Source: Glycomyces buryatensis (lineage in GTDB: Bacteria; Actinomycetota; Actinomycetes; Mycobacteriales; Micromonosporaceae). Taken from it: DNA of 64,000 nucleotides. Every line of letters starts with the position of its first letter. Within the stretch, counting starts at the first letter, position 1. A program made the translations under genes and the position numbers. Of the stretch, positions 1 through 8,997 are shown in pieces. The notes below the pieces were generated by a model, which did no database searches, was not told the DNA's origin, and worked only from the letters and a program-made list of their open reading frames with translations. The stretch spans positions 119,108 through 183,107 of the forward strand of contig NZ_STGY01000067.1 of assembly GCF_004912275.1 (NCBI RefSeq), written 5' to 3'.

Positions 1-2448
1 CACCAGGGACGCGTCCTCGCCGAGCCCGAGATCCGGGACGAGGCGATCGGCCAGTTGCTCCCCGGTGAGCCCCAGGTCGGAGGCGACGGCGGCGACCATC
101 TCCTCGGCATGGTCCCGAACTCCCTGGTACTTGCACCGCAACGAAACCCGGTGCATCTCCCTCAGCGCCTCCTCAGTTCCGATGGAGCGCAGCACCTTCA
201 AGGCTCGGATGGAGCGTTCGTGGAAGCTCTGTCCCGGCCAGGTAAGGATCAGCGGGGCGAGCGCCCTGACGGTCTCGGCATTGCCGAACCTCCCCAGGCG
301 GTCCAGGACCCACATGTCCTTGGAGTCGCCACCGGAATCGATCCACTGCGCGAACAGGGCATTGCAGAAGGCCGCGAGCGAAGCCGGATCGCACTGCTGC
401 GCAATGACATCCAGGTAGCGCCCGTCGCCAAGCGCCAGGATGGACATCAGGTGCCGGACCGAGGCGTCGGGCAGGGCCCGCTCGCTATCGACAAGCAGCA
501 CCTGCGGAAGCAAGGCCGGGATCGCCCACGAGCCGACCTTCGGCGGTTTGATCTCGCTGCCTTCGGTCGCGGCCTCGGCGAGGATCGGCTGCACGGCTTC
601 GAGCGCTTCGGGACCGTACCGCTCGGCCGCTTGCGTGACGACCTGCGCGCCGACAGTCCTCGCCAGGTGCGCGAGCGTCTTCTCGGCAGTGGTGCGGCGC
701 CTCCCGCGCTTGCCGACGGCATCGGGAATCAGCAGTCTGGCCGCGCCCTCCTGGTGTTGGTCGAGCCACCGTCCGGCCTGGGGGCGCATCGACTTAAGCT
801 TCGAGTGCCATTCGGCGACCATCCTGGCGATCGCCAAGTTCTCCAGCGGCAGCAGTACATCGCAGAGACCGCGGTCCTTCTCGACCGAGGCGATGACATC
901 ATCCATGACGTCCTCGCCGAAGCGGGCAAGCGCACGAGGAGCGGTGTCCATGTTGTAGCTGATCCGATAGGGATGGTTCCATTCGTCGAGCATGCGCCGT
1001 GCCAACGGAAGCGGAGCGAAGGCGACCACGTTGCCCCCCAGACGTCCCTCGCCCGGGGCGAGATTCGATTCGAGTGCCCCGGCCCAATCGTGGGACGCCG
1101 ACCCGTTGGGCCAGTAAGAGGGCTCCAGGTTCGCCCACTCCTCCTGTTCCCCTTCCAACCATTCCAGGACGGTCTGGTCCTCGGCCTCCAGCTCAAGCAC
1201 GGCCTGGCGTTTATTGGCCGGTTTCTTTGCGGCCCAGGGCGGTTCGGCCAGCGGTCCAGGCAGATCCTCCGGGTTTGCATCGGGCACCCAGTCGACGCGG
1301 TCGACGATCCTGCGGATCTCGGTGCGCTCGTCATCGGACAGGGAGACGAGCGCCGCTTCGAACAGCGCCGGGTCGATCGCGTCGATGAATCCGGCGAGGC
1401 GGCGCCTCACCTCCCGGTCGGCCGTGGCGCTCGTGGCAGCGGCGAGGCGGAGCGAGCGGACCGGGAAGCGCCGGGCCGCCTCGCAGGCCGCGTTGAAGGC
1501 CCTCGGCGAGTCTAGCCGGGCGATCAGATAGTTCACCGCTTCGTCGGTGGGCACCATCGCGATTGCCTGGAGCACCCAGTCGGGACCGTTCTTATTGTGG
1601 CCGTGGGTCCCTCCGAAGGCGAACGACTGTCCGAGTGTCGCCGTGAGCGCGGGCAGACTCGCGGTCTCCAGGTTGGACAGGAGCGTCCCGAGCGTCATCA
1701 TGCTGACATAGGTGGGCAGCAGGGCTTTGGACGAGAGCGCGTCGAGCTGCTCGACGGTCTTGATGAAGGGCCACAGTCCACCGTCGGTCGCCCCCGCCTG
1801 GACGGGGTACTCGGCACAGGCTTCCAACATCCAGTCGCCTTCGCGCGGGAGCAGCAGGGCTGCGATCAAGCGCCGGACCGGGGTGGTGCGTTGCTCCTCC
1901 ACTGCCGCGCGCACCCGGTCGTATTCGGCGTCGCCACACTGTTCAATGGCGGCTAGGAGGGCGGCCGTTCGCGTCCGGTCTCGAAATCGACCCGCGACAG
2001 TGGAGCAGAGCCCGTCATTGAGAATCTTCGCATCCCGCTCATAGACCCGGGCATTGCTGGTCCGGGTCCATTGGGGCCTCCGCCACGCGCAGACGCCCGC
2101 ACCCGCGACCAGCGCGGCGGCGGCGAATTCGAGCCCGTGCTCGATCCTCCAAGCATCGATCGCGAGGTTCGTGGAGCCCTGGTCTTGGCAGTAGCTGCCC
2201 AGGAGTTCGGCGACAACCGCAGCGCCGAGAGGATCCGGCTTGCCGTCCATGTAGTCACGGCCGGGCTGCTCGTATTCGAAGTTGTCGGGGCTGTTCAGGG
2301 CAAAGCGGAGGTCCGCGCGGTGCTCTTCGATCCATTGGCGCACTTGCTGCGGAGCCGTCGGGTCCGCTTCGGCCGCAACCGGTTCGGGTGCGAGCGTCCC
2401 CCATCCGGTCGGGAGGTCAAGCAGGGTCTCGTCTGGAAGCTTGGTCAT
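1..2448 (-). CDS. DUF4132 domain protein, C-terminus beyond window (paralogue 1)
   Basis: An open frame of 816 codons starts at ATG 2448 (MTKLPDETLLDLPTGWG) and runs off the left edge without a stop, so the C-terminal part is missing. It is assigned to the DUF4132 group by its match to the three complete paralogues upstream: the helical, HEAT-like middle with LLIPDAVGK, SLAAFCNALFAQWID and LIARLDSPRAFNAACEAARRFP segments, and, at the edge, LGLTGEQLADRLVPDLGLGED, the start of a block shared with paralogues 3 and 4. The DUF4132 core itself would lie outside the window. It begins 9 nt after the stop of the next paralogue, so the two are probably co-transcribed. The biochemical function of the family (E. 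coli MolR-like proteins) is not established; nothing here shows catalytic residues. Confidence 0.8.
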   Translation of the reverse strand, partial: MTKLPDETLLDLPTGWGTLAPEPVAAEADPTAPQQVRQWIEEHRADLRFALNSPDNFEYEQPGRDYMDGKPDPLGAAVVAELLGSYCQDQGSTNLAIDAWRIEHGLEFAAAALVAGAGVCAWRRPQWTRTSNARVYERDAKILNDGLCSTVAGRFRDRTRTAALLAAIEQCGDAEYDRVRAAVEEQRTTPVRRLIAALLLPREGDWMLEACAEYPVQAGATDGGLWPFIKTVEQLDALSSKALLPTYVSMMTLGTLLSNLETASLPALTATLGQSFAFGGTHGHNKNGPDWVLQAIAMVPTDEAVNYLIARLDSPRAFNAACEAARRFPVRSLRLAAATSATADREVRRRLAGFIDAIDPALFEAALVSLSDDERTEIRRIVDRVDWVPDANPEDLPGPLAEPPWAAKKPANKRQAVLELEAEDQTVLEWLEGEQEEWANLEPSYWPNGSASHDWAGALESNLAPGEGRLGGNVVAFAPLPLARRMLDEWNHPYRISYNMDTAPRALARFGEDVMDDVIASVEKDRGLCDVLLPLENLAIARMVAEWHSKLKSMRPQAGRWLDQHQEGAARLLIPDAVGKRGRRRTTAEKTLAHLARTVGAQVVTQAAERYGPEALEAVQPILAEAATEGSEIKPPKVGSWAIPALLPQVLLVDSERALPDASVRHLMSILALGDGRYLDVIAQQCDPASLAAFCNALFAQWIDSGGDSKDMWVLDRLGRFGNAETVRALAPLILTWPGQSFHERSIRALKVLRSIGTEEALREMHRVSLRCKYQGVRDHAEEMVAAVASDLGLTGEQLADRLVPDLGLGEDASLV

Positions 2449-2457
2449 GCGGGTTCC

Positions 2458-5400
2458 TTAGTTCGAGCGATGGGAGCCGAGCCGAGCCAGGTCGGCCAGG
2501 GCTTCGGCGACGGATACGGGATCGACCTCCCGCAGGGGCCGCGGATCTTTCGGAACGTCGAAGCGCGCGATTCTGGACAGCGTGACGATTCCGAGGCACT
2601 GGAGCGGCAGCGACGCTCGGGTTCCGCCCGCAATGCCGGGAGTCAGGTGCAGGATCGCGTACCCGGTGCCGCGCATGCGCTTCGCCAGTCCGGTCGGCAG
2701 CCACTCGTGCTGGCTGGAGTCACGCCGCCAGCCGCGACTCATCAGTTCGAGGACGTGCTCGATATCGACCTCGACGCCTTCGAAGCGGGTCAGGCGCGAG
2801 GTCTTCAGCTCCTCCTCGGTGAAGGTCAGAACGGGGCGGCTCAGCTGCTCGATCGGCTGCACCACCAGGTAGTCGGCGAAGATCTCGGCCCAGCGGTCGA
2901 GTTCGGCACCGAGGTTGGCCGGGTGCGCGAGCCGGACGAGGGTCCGCGCGGAGAACCTGACCTCGCGCTCGGCCACGTCGGACAATGTCCGGTCCTCGGC
3001 CACCCGAAAGGAGGTCCAATCGCGGCCGATCTTGGCCTGCCACAATAGGTTTCGCGTCAGTGGCCACGCGAGGGGCTGGCGTACCAGGCTGCGGTGAAAG
3101 TCCTCCATGGCCCAGATGTGGCCATCGATCATGTGCCGCTCCAGGCGGTCCGCCAGATCCTCGACCGCCATCTTCACATCCGGCCCGGATTCGGGGATGA
3201 GCAGATCCGACAACTGGTCCGGGCTCAGACCGCGTGCTTTGGCGGTCGCCTTGAAGCGCGCTACCGCGGCTTCGCGCAGCGACTCGCATTCGGTCCGATC
3301 CACGATCCGACCGACGCCGCGCAGCGCGACATCGCCGTCGATCGCGGCCAGCACCGCGAATTCGCGCAGGACCCGGTGATCCTGTTCGCCCCGCTTCCAG
3401 GCCAGCGCCCGCGAGGCGAGGCGGCGGGCCGTCTCATCGTCGCCGAAGCGCGCGAGCTGGGTGAGCGCCCAGCGGCCGCTGGCGGGGCTGCCGGCCTCGG
3501 TCCACTGCTCGAACACCGCCCAGGAGAACCGCGCCAAGGAGGTCGGGTCGCAGCTGCGGAGGACGTGGTCGGTGCCGGCATAACGGCAGTCGGGCGCGTC
3601 CGCGGCCATGACATTGAGCAGTTGGCGGATCGTGGCGTCCGGCAGGGCCGCCTCGCCCCCGCGCAGGGCCACCTGCGGGAGCAGCGGCAGCGTTGCCCAG
3701 GGGATCGTTCGCGGTATCCGAACGCCGACCGGGCGGAGCGGATCGAAGTCGACCAGTTCGCGGATCGCCGCGATCGCCTCGTCGCCGTACTGCTCGGCGG
3801 CGGCGCACACCAGGTCGGGGCCGCGTCGGATCGTTAGGAAGCGCAGGGCCTCACCCGCGCACCTCCACGCGCGCCGGTCCTCGCCGAGCGCATCGGGAAT
3901 GAGCAGTGCGGCTGCGTCCTCGGCGTGGCGCTCCAGCCAGGCGCGGGCGATCGGGCGGGTGGGCCTGCTCCAGACGAGGGCATTCGCCATGATCCTGGCG
4001 ACGTCGAGACTGACGATCGGCAGCAGCGCCCGATGGTGGAGGACGTCTGCGCGGGCGACGGCGAGGACCTGTTCGAGCAGGTCGGAACCGAACCGGGCCA
4101 GGGCCGCGCGCACGTAGTCCGGGTCGCACCAATACCCGCCGAACCGCCACCGCCGCATGACCGGTTCCGCGAATTCATCCGGCGCGAAGGCCATCACGAT
4201 CACGGCCGTGCCGTCGAGCAACGGGTCGCTCTCTGCGCGTTTCTTCCACTCCGCATGGGCGATATTGCCGACGTATGGCGGCGTGGGCTCGGCCCAATCT
4301 CGCTGTTCGTCTGGATCCCAGCGGATCTCTTGGATTTGCGGGGGCGTCAGACCCGAAACCAATGTCGGTCTGCCCTTAATGAGCGGTTCCCGCCACGGTG
4401 GCGCCGTCAGCAGTTCGGGAACCATTTCGGACGGAGCCTCCGGGAGCTGCTTCCCCATGTCCACCAACGGCTCGAGCGCCGATTGGATCTCCGCATCGAG
4501 TTCGGGCAGCGCGGCGTCGAGCAGGATCGGGTGCGAGTGGACGATCACGGCGAGCCGCTTGCGCTGGTCCGCGTCCGCACCTTCGACTCTGGAAGCGACC
4601 GCGCGGAGCATCCGCTTGGGGAATCGAGTCGCGGACTCTTTGGCGGCGTTCAGGACTCTCCGCTTGTCCAGGTTGTCGACCAGGAATTCCATGGCCGCAT
4701 CCGATGGGAGCGCCCCGATGGCGCGAAGGTTCGCGACGTCGCCGCTGGACCAGGTCGCCCGCTTTAGCAGCAGGGGCAGCGCCCCGGTGCCGAACCGGAC
4801 CAGCAGGTCGGCGTAGTCGTGCGGGTGATGCGGCTCTGGGAGCTTGCCAACGCCCCCCAGCGTGTTGAGCTGCTTCTCGGTGGTGATCGACTGCGCCAGC
4901 AACGGTGGGAGGCTGCCTGGCCGGGTCGCGGCGGCTTCCACGCACACCTCGTCCATCCAGTCCTTCTCACCTGGCAGCAGAGCGCTCACCACGACGCGCC
5001 GGATGAGATCGGTGCGACGGGTGCCGAGTTCGGCGACCACAGCGGCGTAATCGGCGTCGGAGGCGGCAGCCAGTAGGGCCCGGAAACAGATGAGGTCTTC
5101 CTCGCTCCGCGCGGTAGACCACCAGAAGTTCTGATGAGACAGGGGAATGATCGCGACGCCGGGAGTCTCGTTCGTGCGCTTTTCGAGCGTGAGCGATTCG
5201 GCGACGGCGCTCATTGCGAACGGCAGTCCATGCTCGGCGACGAGCAGGTCGAATACAGGACGATATCGAGGCTTGTGGAGGGGTTCGCCGGGGTTCGCGG
5301 TTGCGGTCAGCACCAGCACGGTGGCGGCTCCGGCAACGTCGGACTCACCGTCCATGAACGCCAGTGCGGCAGCGGCGTACTCGTGGTTGAGAGGCAGGGC

Positions 5401-5571
5401 GAGGAATTCGCGATGCACTTGGTCGGCGGAAGCGAGCCTTTCGCGCCCAGCCTCGGGGTCGAGCTTGACCTCGCGCGGTTTGGTGCGGCCGCGCAGGGGC
5501 CGGACGAGGCGCAGCCAGTTCTGGGAGATGGCGAGGCGGTCCTCATCCGGCAGGGTCGGATCGGGCTTCAT
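2458..5571 (-). CDS. DUF4132 domain protein (paralogue 2, short form)
   Basis: A 1037-residue soluble protein from ATG 5571. The N-terminus carries the family pattern 'LPDEDRLAISQNWLRLVRP...R..PREVKLDP', the middle is alpha-helical and repeat-like (RFPKRMLRAVASR, LLIPDALGEDRRAWR, SLARFSWAVFEQWTEAG), and the C-terminal region is DUF4132-like: TSFRVAEDRT, VRLAHPANL, WAEIFADYLVVQPIEQLSRP and LTRFEGVEVDIEHVLELMSRGW. Unlike paralogues 3 and 4 it lacks the segment with DYGPRxFxVGFDEQL and the KSLPxPGxKDD linker: after LSPDQLSDLLIPESG it goes straight to the MAVEDLADRLERHM helix. It lies 9 nt upstream of paralogue 1 and 19 nt downstream of paralogue 3, so the three are probably one transcription unit. 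Function is unknown. No signal peptide or membrane segment is visible. Confidence 0.85.
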   Translation of the reverse strand: MKPDPTLPDEDRLAISQNWLRLVRPLRGRTKPREVKLDPEAGRERLASADQVHREFLALPLNHEYAAAALAFMDGESDVAGAATVLVLTATANPGEPLHKPRYRPVFDLLVAEHGLPFAMSAVAESLTLEKRTNETPGVAIIPLSHQNFWWSTARSEEDLICFRALLAAASDADYAAVVAELGTRRTDLIRRVVVSALLPGEKDWMDEVCVEAAATRPGSLPPLLAQSITTEKQLNTLGGVGKLPEPHHPHDYADLLVRFGTGALPLLLKRATWSSGDVANLRAIGALPSDAAMEFLVDNLDKRRVLNAAKESATRFPKRMLRAVASRVEGADADQRKRLAVIVHSHPILLDAALPELDAEIQSALEPLVDMGKQLPEAPSEMVPELLTAPPWREPLIKGRPTLVSGLTPPQIQEIRWDPDEQRDWAEPTPPYVGNIAHAEWKKRAESDPLLDGTAVIVMAFAPDEFAEPVMRRWRFGGYWCDPDYVRAALARFGSDLLEQVLAVARADVLHHRALLPIVSLDVARIMANALVWSRPTRPIARAWLERHAEDAAALLIPDALGEDRRAWRCAGEALRFLTIRRGPDLVCAAAEQYGDEAIAAIRELVDFDPLRPVGVRIPRTIPWATLPLLPQVALRGGEAALPDATIRQLLNVMAADAPDCRYAGTDHVLRSCDPTSLARFSWAVFEQWTEAGSPASGRWALTQLARFGDDETARRLASRALAWKRGEQDHRVLREFAVLAAIDGDVALRGVGRIVDRTECESLREAAVARFKATAKARGLSPDQLSDLLIPESGPDVKMAVEDLADRLERHMIDGHIWAMEDFHRSLVRQPLAWPLTRNLLWQAKIGRDWTSFRVAEDRTLSDVAEREVRFSARTLVRLAHPANLGAELDRWAEIFADYLVVQPIEQLSRPVLTFTEEELKTSRLTRFEGVEVDIEHVLELMSRGWRRDSSQHEWLPTGLAKRMRGTGYAILHLTPGIAGGTRASLPLQCLGIVTLSRIARFDVPKDPRPLREVDPVSVAEALADLARLGSHRSN

Positions 5572-5590
5572 GCGGGTGGCTTCCTAGGGA

Positions 5591-8500
5591 TCAGCGAGTT
5601 TCGGTCAGCTTCGTCAGGGCGAGCAGCGATTCCGACGCCTCCACAGGGTCGATCTCGCCGAAGGCTCGGGCCCGCTCCTCGTCACCGTTCCAGTCGAGGT
5701 CCCGGGGCGAGTGGTAGGCCCGGGTGAGCGTATGCACCTCATGGCGGTCGAGGTATCCGGGGAAGAGTCCGGGGGACAGCTCGACATTGAGGCAACCGCC
5801 ATCGGCCAGCTCGCGGCTCAGACCCGGTTCGCCGTCGTCCGGGCCGGACTGTATGCGGTGCCAGCCGTGGTCGGTCAGCTCCAATACGCGCCCGGTCGAA
5901 ACTTCGGCACCTTCGAAGCGGGCGAGGCGTCCGGTCGCCAGCTCCTCCGGGGTGAGGACCATGACGGTACGTGCCAGCTGCGCGAACGGTTGCAGGATCT
6001 CATAGTCCGCGAAGATCGAGGCCCAGGTCTGGACCTCCTCGTCCAAGAGCATCGGGTGGGCCAGGCGAATCCGGGCCGCGCTCGGCAGCTCGAAGCGCTC
6101 GTCCTCGGGCCCTGCAAAGGTGCGGTCCTCCTCGACGCGGAAGGCCGTGCGGCCATCCTCGGTTTCGGAGACCCAGACCAGGCGGCGGACCAAGTGCCGG
6201 ACCAGCGCGTGGTCGACCAGCAGTGTCCGGAATTCCTCCGACGTCCAGGTGCGACCGTTGATCATGGCCCGTTCTAGGCGCCGGATCTGTTCGGAAGCGA
6301 CGGCTCGGACGTCCTTCTTCAATTGGGTGAAGCGCTTCCGGGAGGCCTCGGCGATCTCGGCATCGTCCTTGACCCCCGGCTTCGGCAGGCTCTTCAGCGG
6401 TTTACCGTCCGCGGCGGTGACGAACGGCTTGAGCTGCTCGTCGAAGCCGACCTTGAACTGGCGCGGCCCGTAGTCCAGCACCAGAACCGACTCCTCCCCC
6501 AGCCCGAAGTCGGGGGCGAGGCGGTCGCCCAGCTGGTCGGCGCTGAGACCGAGGCCGGTGGCGATCGCCTCGATCTGCTGGGCCGCTTCGTCCTTGATCC
6601 CGCTGAACTTCACCTTCTGGGAGATACCGTGGATCGCCCGCAATGCCGCTTCGCTGCCGATCGCGCCGAGCACGCCGAGAGCGGTGACGGCCCGCTTGTG
6701 CTGGCTTTCTCCCGGCCAGCGGCGGATCAGCGGGGTGAGGCGCCGCACCGCCTCGTCGTCGCCGAAGTTGCCGAGCTGGCGCAGTGCCCACCCTTCCTTG
6801 GACGGCGCCTCGATGCCCATCCACAATTCGAAGAGCCCCAGGGAGAACCGCGCGAGCGAGTCAGGGTCGCAGTGTTCGGCGAGGACGTCGACGCCGACAT
6901 ACGGTTCGTCGGGTGTGCTCAGCGCCAACGTGGTCATCAGGTGTCGAAGGGCGCCCTCGGGCAGTGCTGCTCCGTTCTCGCGCAGCAGGACCGGCGGCAG
7001 CATTCCGGGGTCGGTCCAGTCGCCGGGCTTCGGGACCTTGCCGCCGACGATCTCCAGTGGATCGATCTCCGTCAACGGCCGCAACGCGTCAGCGGCTTCG
7101 GCGCAGTACGTCTCTGCGGCAATGAGGACGGTGTCCGCGCCTCGGCTTTCCGCCAGATATCGCAGCGCCGCCTCGGCGTTTGTTCGAAGGGCCTTGGCCT
7201 TGCCGAGCGCGTCCGGGATGAGCTGACGAGCGGCGTCCTCGCCGTGCCGGTCGAGCCAGTCCTGCGCCGACCTGCGTGCGGACTTCTTCCGCCGCAACCA
7301 GTCGGCGGCGAGGCGGGCAGCCTCCAAACCCGAGATCGGGGGCAGCAGTTCGTGCAGGTCGGTGTCCGATGCCATGGCGGCCAGGACGGGCCGCGTCGCC
7401 GCATCGCCGTGGCGGGCGAGGATCCGCTGGTACACGTCGGTGTACTCACGGTATCTGGAACTGCCGTCCCAATCCGAGAGCAGCGGAGCCGCCACCTCGG
7501 CGGAGGCATAGGCGTAGAACCTCGCATCTCGCACGGCCTCGTCTCGGCGGTGCTCGACGTCCTGGTCCCAGAACTCCTCGTCCCAGTGCTCTCCGGCGGT
7601 CTTCCACTGTTCGCGTTCGCCTTCGGCCCAAGCCAACCGCAGCCCGGCGGGTGCTTCCAGTCCTTCGATCACCACAGCCTTACGGTTGGGGCGCTTGACC
7701 GTCCACGGCGGGGCGGCCAGCAGTCGGGGTAGGCATTCAACCGATGCCACTGGAGCGGCGTCGCCGACGAGCGCTTCGATGACGCCCCTGGAGTCCCCGT
7801 CCAGTTCGGCCAGCGCGGCATCGAGATGCGGGTTCGTCCGGGCGATCCCGGCCAGCCGGGCGCGGTGCGCGGCGGAGGCATTCGGGGCCAGAGCGGCAGT
7901 GATCCGCAATGCGCGCACCGGGAACCGGGCCGCGGCGGCCTTGGATGCGGCGAAGGTGCCGTCCTCCACGTGGTGCTCCAGCAGGAATCGCATGGCCTCG
8001 TCGGAGGGGAGCAGCGAGATCGCTTCGAGCGCCATCTGGCGCGCCTCGTGGGTGCGGCCGAATCCGAGGTTCCCGGTCAGGAACGGCAGTGACTCGGATT
8101 CCATGCCTTCGATGAGCGACGCGGCGCTGGAGGGATCGTCCTCCCACGGTCCGAAGTGCTTCAGGCCCGCCGCGGCGAGCTGACCGGGCTCGGTGGCCGT
8201 CGAGTACAGGAGCCAACCGAGCGAACCGTAGTGGTCGTAATACCCGATCGCGCGCGCGTCCCGGCAGACCTGGTTCACCCAGTCCTGTTCGGTCGGAGCG
8301 ATGAAGGCGGCGGCGACGCGCCTGAGAGGGCAGGTCCGGTGGCTACCGATCGCCGCGACGGCGGATCGGTATTCCGTTTCGGAGGCGACGGCGAGGTGCG
8401 CGCGGGCTCGCTTGATCTCCGCTACGGCGCGACCCGAGTCCGGCATCCCATTGAGGCCTCGCGCTCTCACATTGGCCAGGTGGCTCGTGAACACGGCCAT

Positions 8501-8935
8501 GCCGATGAGTTCGACGGCCGCGCAGGCTGCGAAGACCAGACCGTGGTCGGCGATCCAGGCATCGACCTCCGAGAAGACGTCCTGCTTCCACGGCCGGTCG
8601 GCGACCGTCAAGCTCAGCCCGGCCACGGCGGCAGCGCCGGTCGGGTTCGACCGGCCCGCGAGGTGTTCCCTCGCGACGGCCGCGAGGTCCGGATCGGTCT
8701 TCCGGTGTTCGAGCGTCTTCAGCACGTCGTCGCGCCAGAATTTGATGCGACCAGCGAGGCGGTCGGATGCGGTCGGGTCGAGGGTCACGGGTCTCGCGGA
8801 GGGCTTGCCGCGCCGGGGGAAGGCCACATCGAGCCATTCGGGCGGCAGCTCGAGTCGGTGCTCGTCGGGGAGGCCGGGGTTCGGTGTCGCACCTGGAGGA
8901 GTCATCCCCAGCATGATAGGCGCGGGCTGCGACAC
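5591..8935 (-). CDS. DUF4132 domain protein (paralogue 3)
   Basis: A protein of up to 1114 residues. The furthest start is GTG 8935, with GGAGGG almost touching it; ATG 8914 or ATG 8905 (MTPPGATPNPGLPDEHRLELPPEW) are equally plausible and would remove only 7-10 residues. Recognisable parts are the N-terminal PDEHRLELPPEWLDVAFPRRG motif, HEAT-like helices in the middle, the GLSADQLGDRLAPDFGLGEE block followed by LVLDYGPRQFKVGFDEQLKPF, and the C-terminal DUF4132 region (TAFRVEEDRTF, IRLAHPMLLDEEVQTWASIF, LARFEGAEVSTGRVLELTDHGW). It resembles paralogue 4 most closely. A strong hairpin separates it from paralogue 4, so the trio 3-2-1 may have its own promoter, although none was recognised. The function is unknown. 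Confidence 0.85.
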   Translation of the reverse strand: MSQPAPIMLGMTPPGATPNPGLPDEHRLELPPEWLDVAFPRRGKPSARPVTLDPTASDRLAGRIKFWRDDVLKTLEHRKTDPDLAAVAREHLAGRSNPTGAAAVAGLSLTVADRPWKQDVFSEVDAWIADHGLVFAACAAVELIGMAVFTSHLANVRARGLNGMPDSGRAVAEIKRARAHLAVASETEYRSAVAAIGSHRTCPLRRVAAAFIAPTEQDWVNQVCRDARAIGYYDHYGSLGWLLYSTATEPGQLAAAGLKHFGPWEDDPSSAASLIEGMESESLPFLTGNLGFGRTHEARQMALEAISLLPSDEAMRFLLEHHVEDGTFAASKAAAARFPVRALRITAALAPNASAAHRARLAGIARTNPHLDAALAELDGDSRGVIEALVGDAAPVASVECLPRLLAAPPWTVKRPNRKAVVIEGLEAPAGLRLAWAEGEREQWKTAGEHWDEEFWDQDVEHRRDEAVRDARFYAYASAEVAAPLLSDWDGSSRYREYTDVYQRILARHGDAATRPVLAAMASDTDLHELLPPISGLEAARLAADWLRRKKSARRSAQDWLDRHGEDAARQLIPDALGKAKALRTNAEAALRYLAESRGADTVLIAAETYCAEAADALRPLTEIDPLEIVGGKVPKPGDWTDPGMLPPVLLRENGAALPEGALRHLMTTLALSTPDEPYVGVDVLAEHCDPDSLARFSLGLFELWMGIEAPSKEGWALRQLGNFGDDEAVRRLTPLIRRWPGESQHKRAVTALGVLGAIGSEAALRAIHGISQKVKFSGIKDEAAQQIEAIATGLGLSADQLGDRLAPDFGLGEESVLVLDYGPRQFKVGFDEQLKPFVTAADGKPLKSLPKPGVKDDAEIAEASRKRFTQLKKDVRAVASEQIRRLERAMINGRTWTSEEFRTLLVDHALVRHLVRRLVWVSETEDGRTAFRVEEDRTFAGPEDERFELPSAARIRLAHPMLLDEEVQTWASIFADYEILQPFAQLARTVMVLTPEELATGRLARFEGAEVSTGRVLELTDHGWHRIQSGPDDGEPGLSRELADGGCLNVELSPGLFPGYLDRHEVHTLTRAYHSPRDLDWNGDEERARAFGEIDPVEASESLLALTKLTETR

Positions 8936-8952
8936 CCCTCCGGACCGCGCTC

Positions 8953-8991
8953 ACGCCGCCGCCCCGGACGGCGCGTCCGGGGCGGTGGCGT
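8953..8991 (-). terminator. Hairpin terminator after DUF4132 paralogue 4
   Basis: 17-nt arms (8953-8969 and 8975-8991) pair completely, with one G-U wobble, around a 5-nt loop. No T-run follows, as is common for actinobacterial terminators. It sits between the stop of paralogue 4 and the start of paralogue 3, suggesting that paralogue 4 is at least partly a separate transcription unit. Confidence 0.6.
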
Positions 8992-8997
8992 TGCGGC

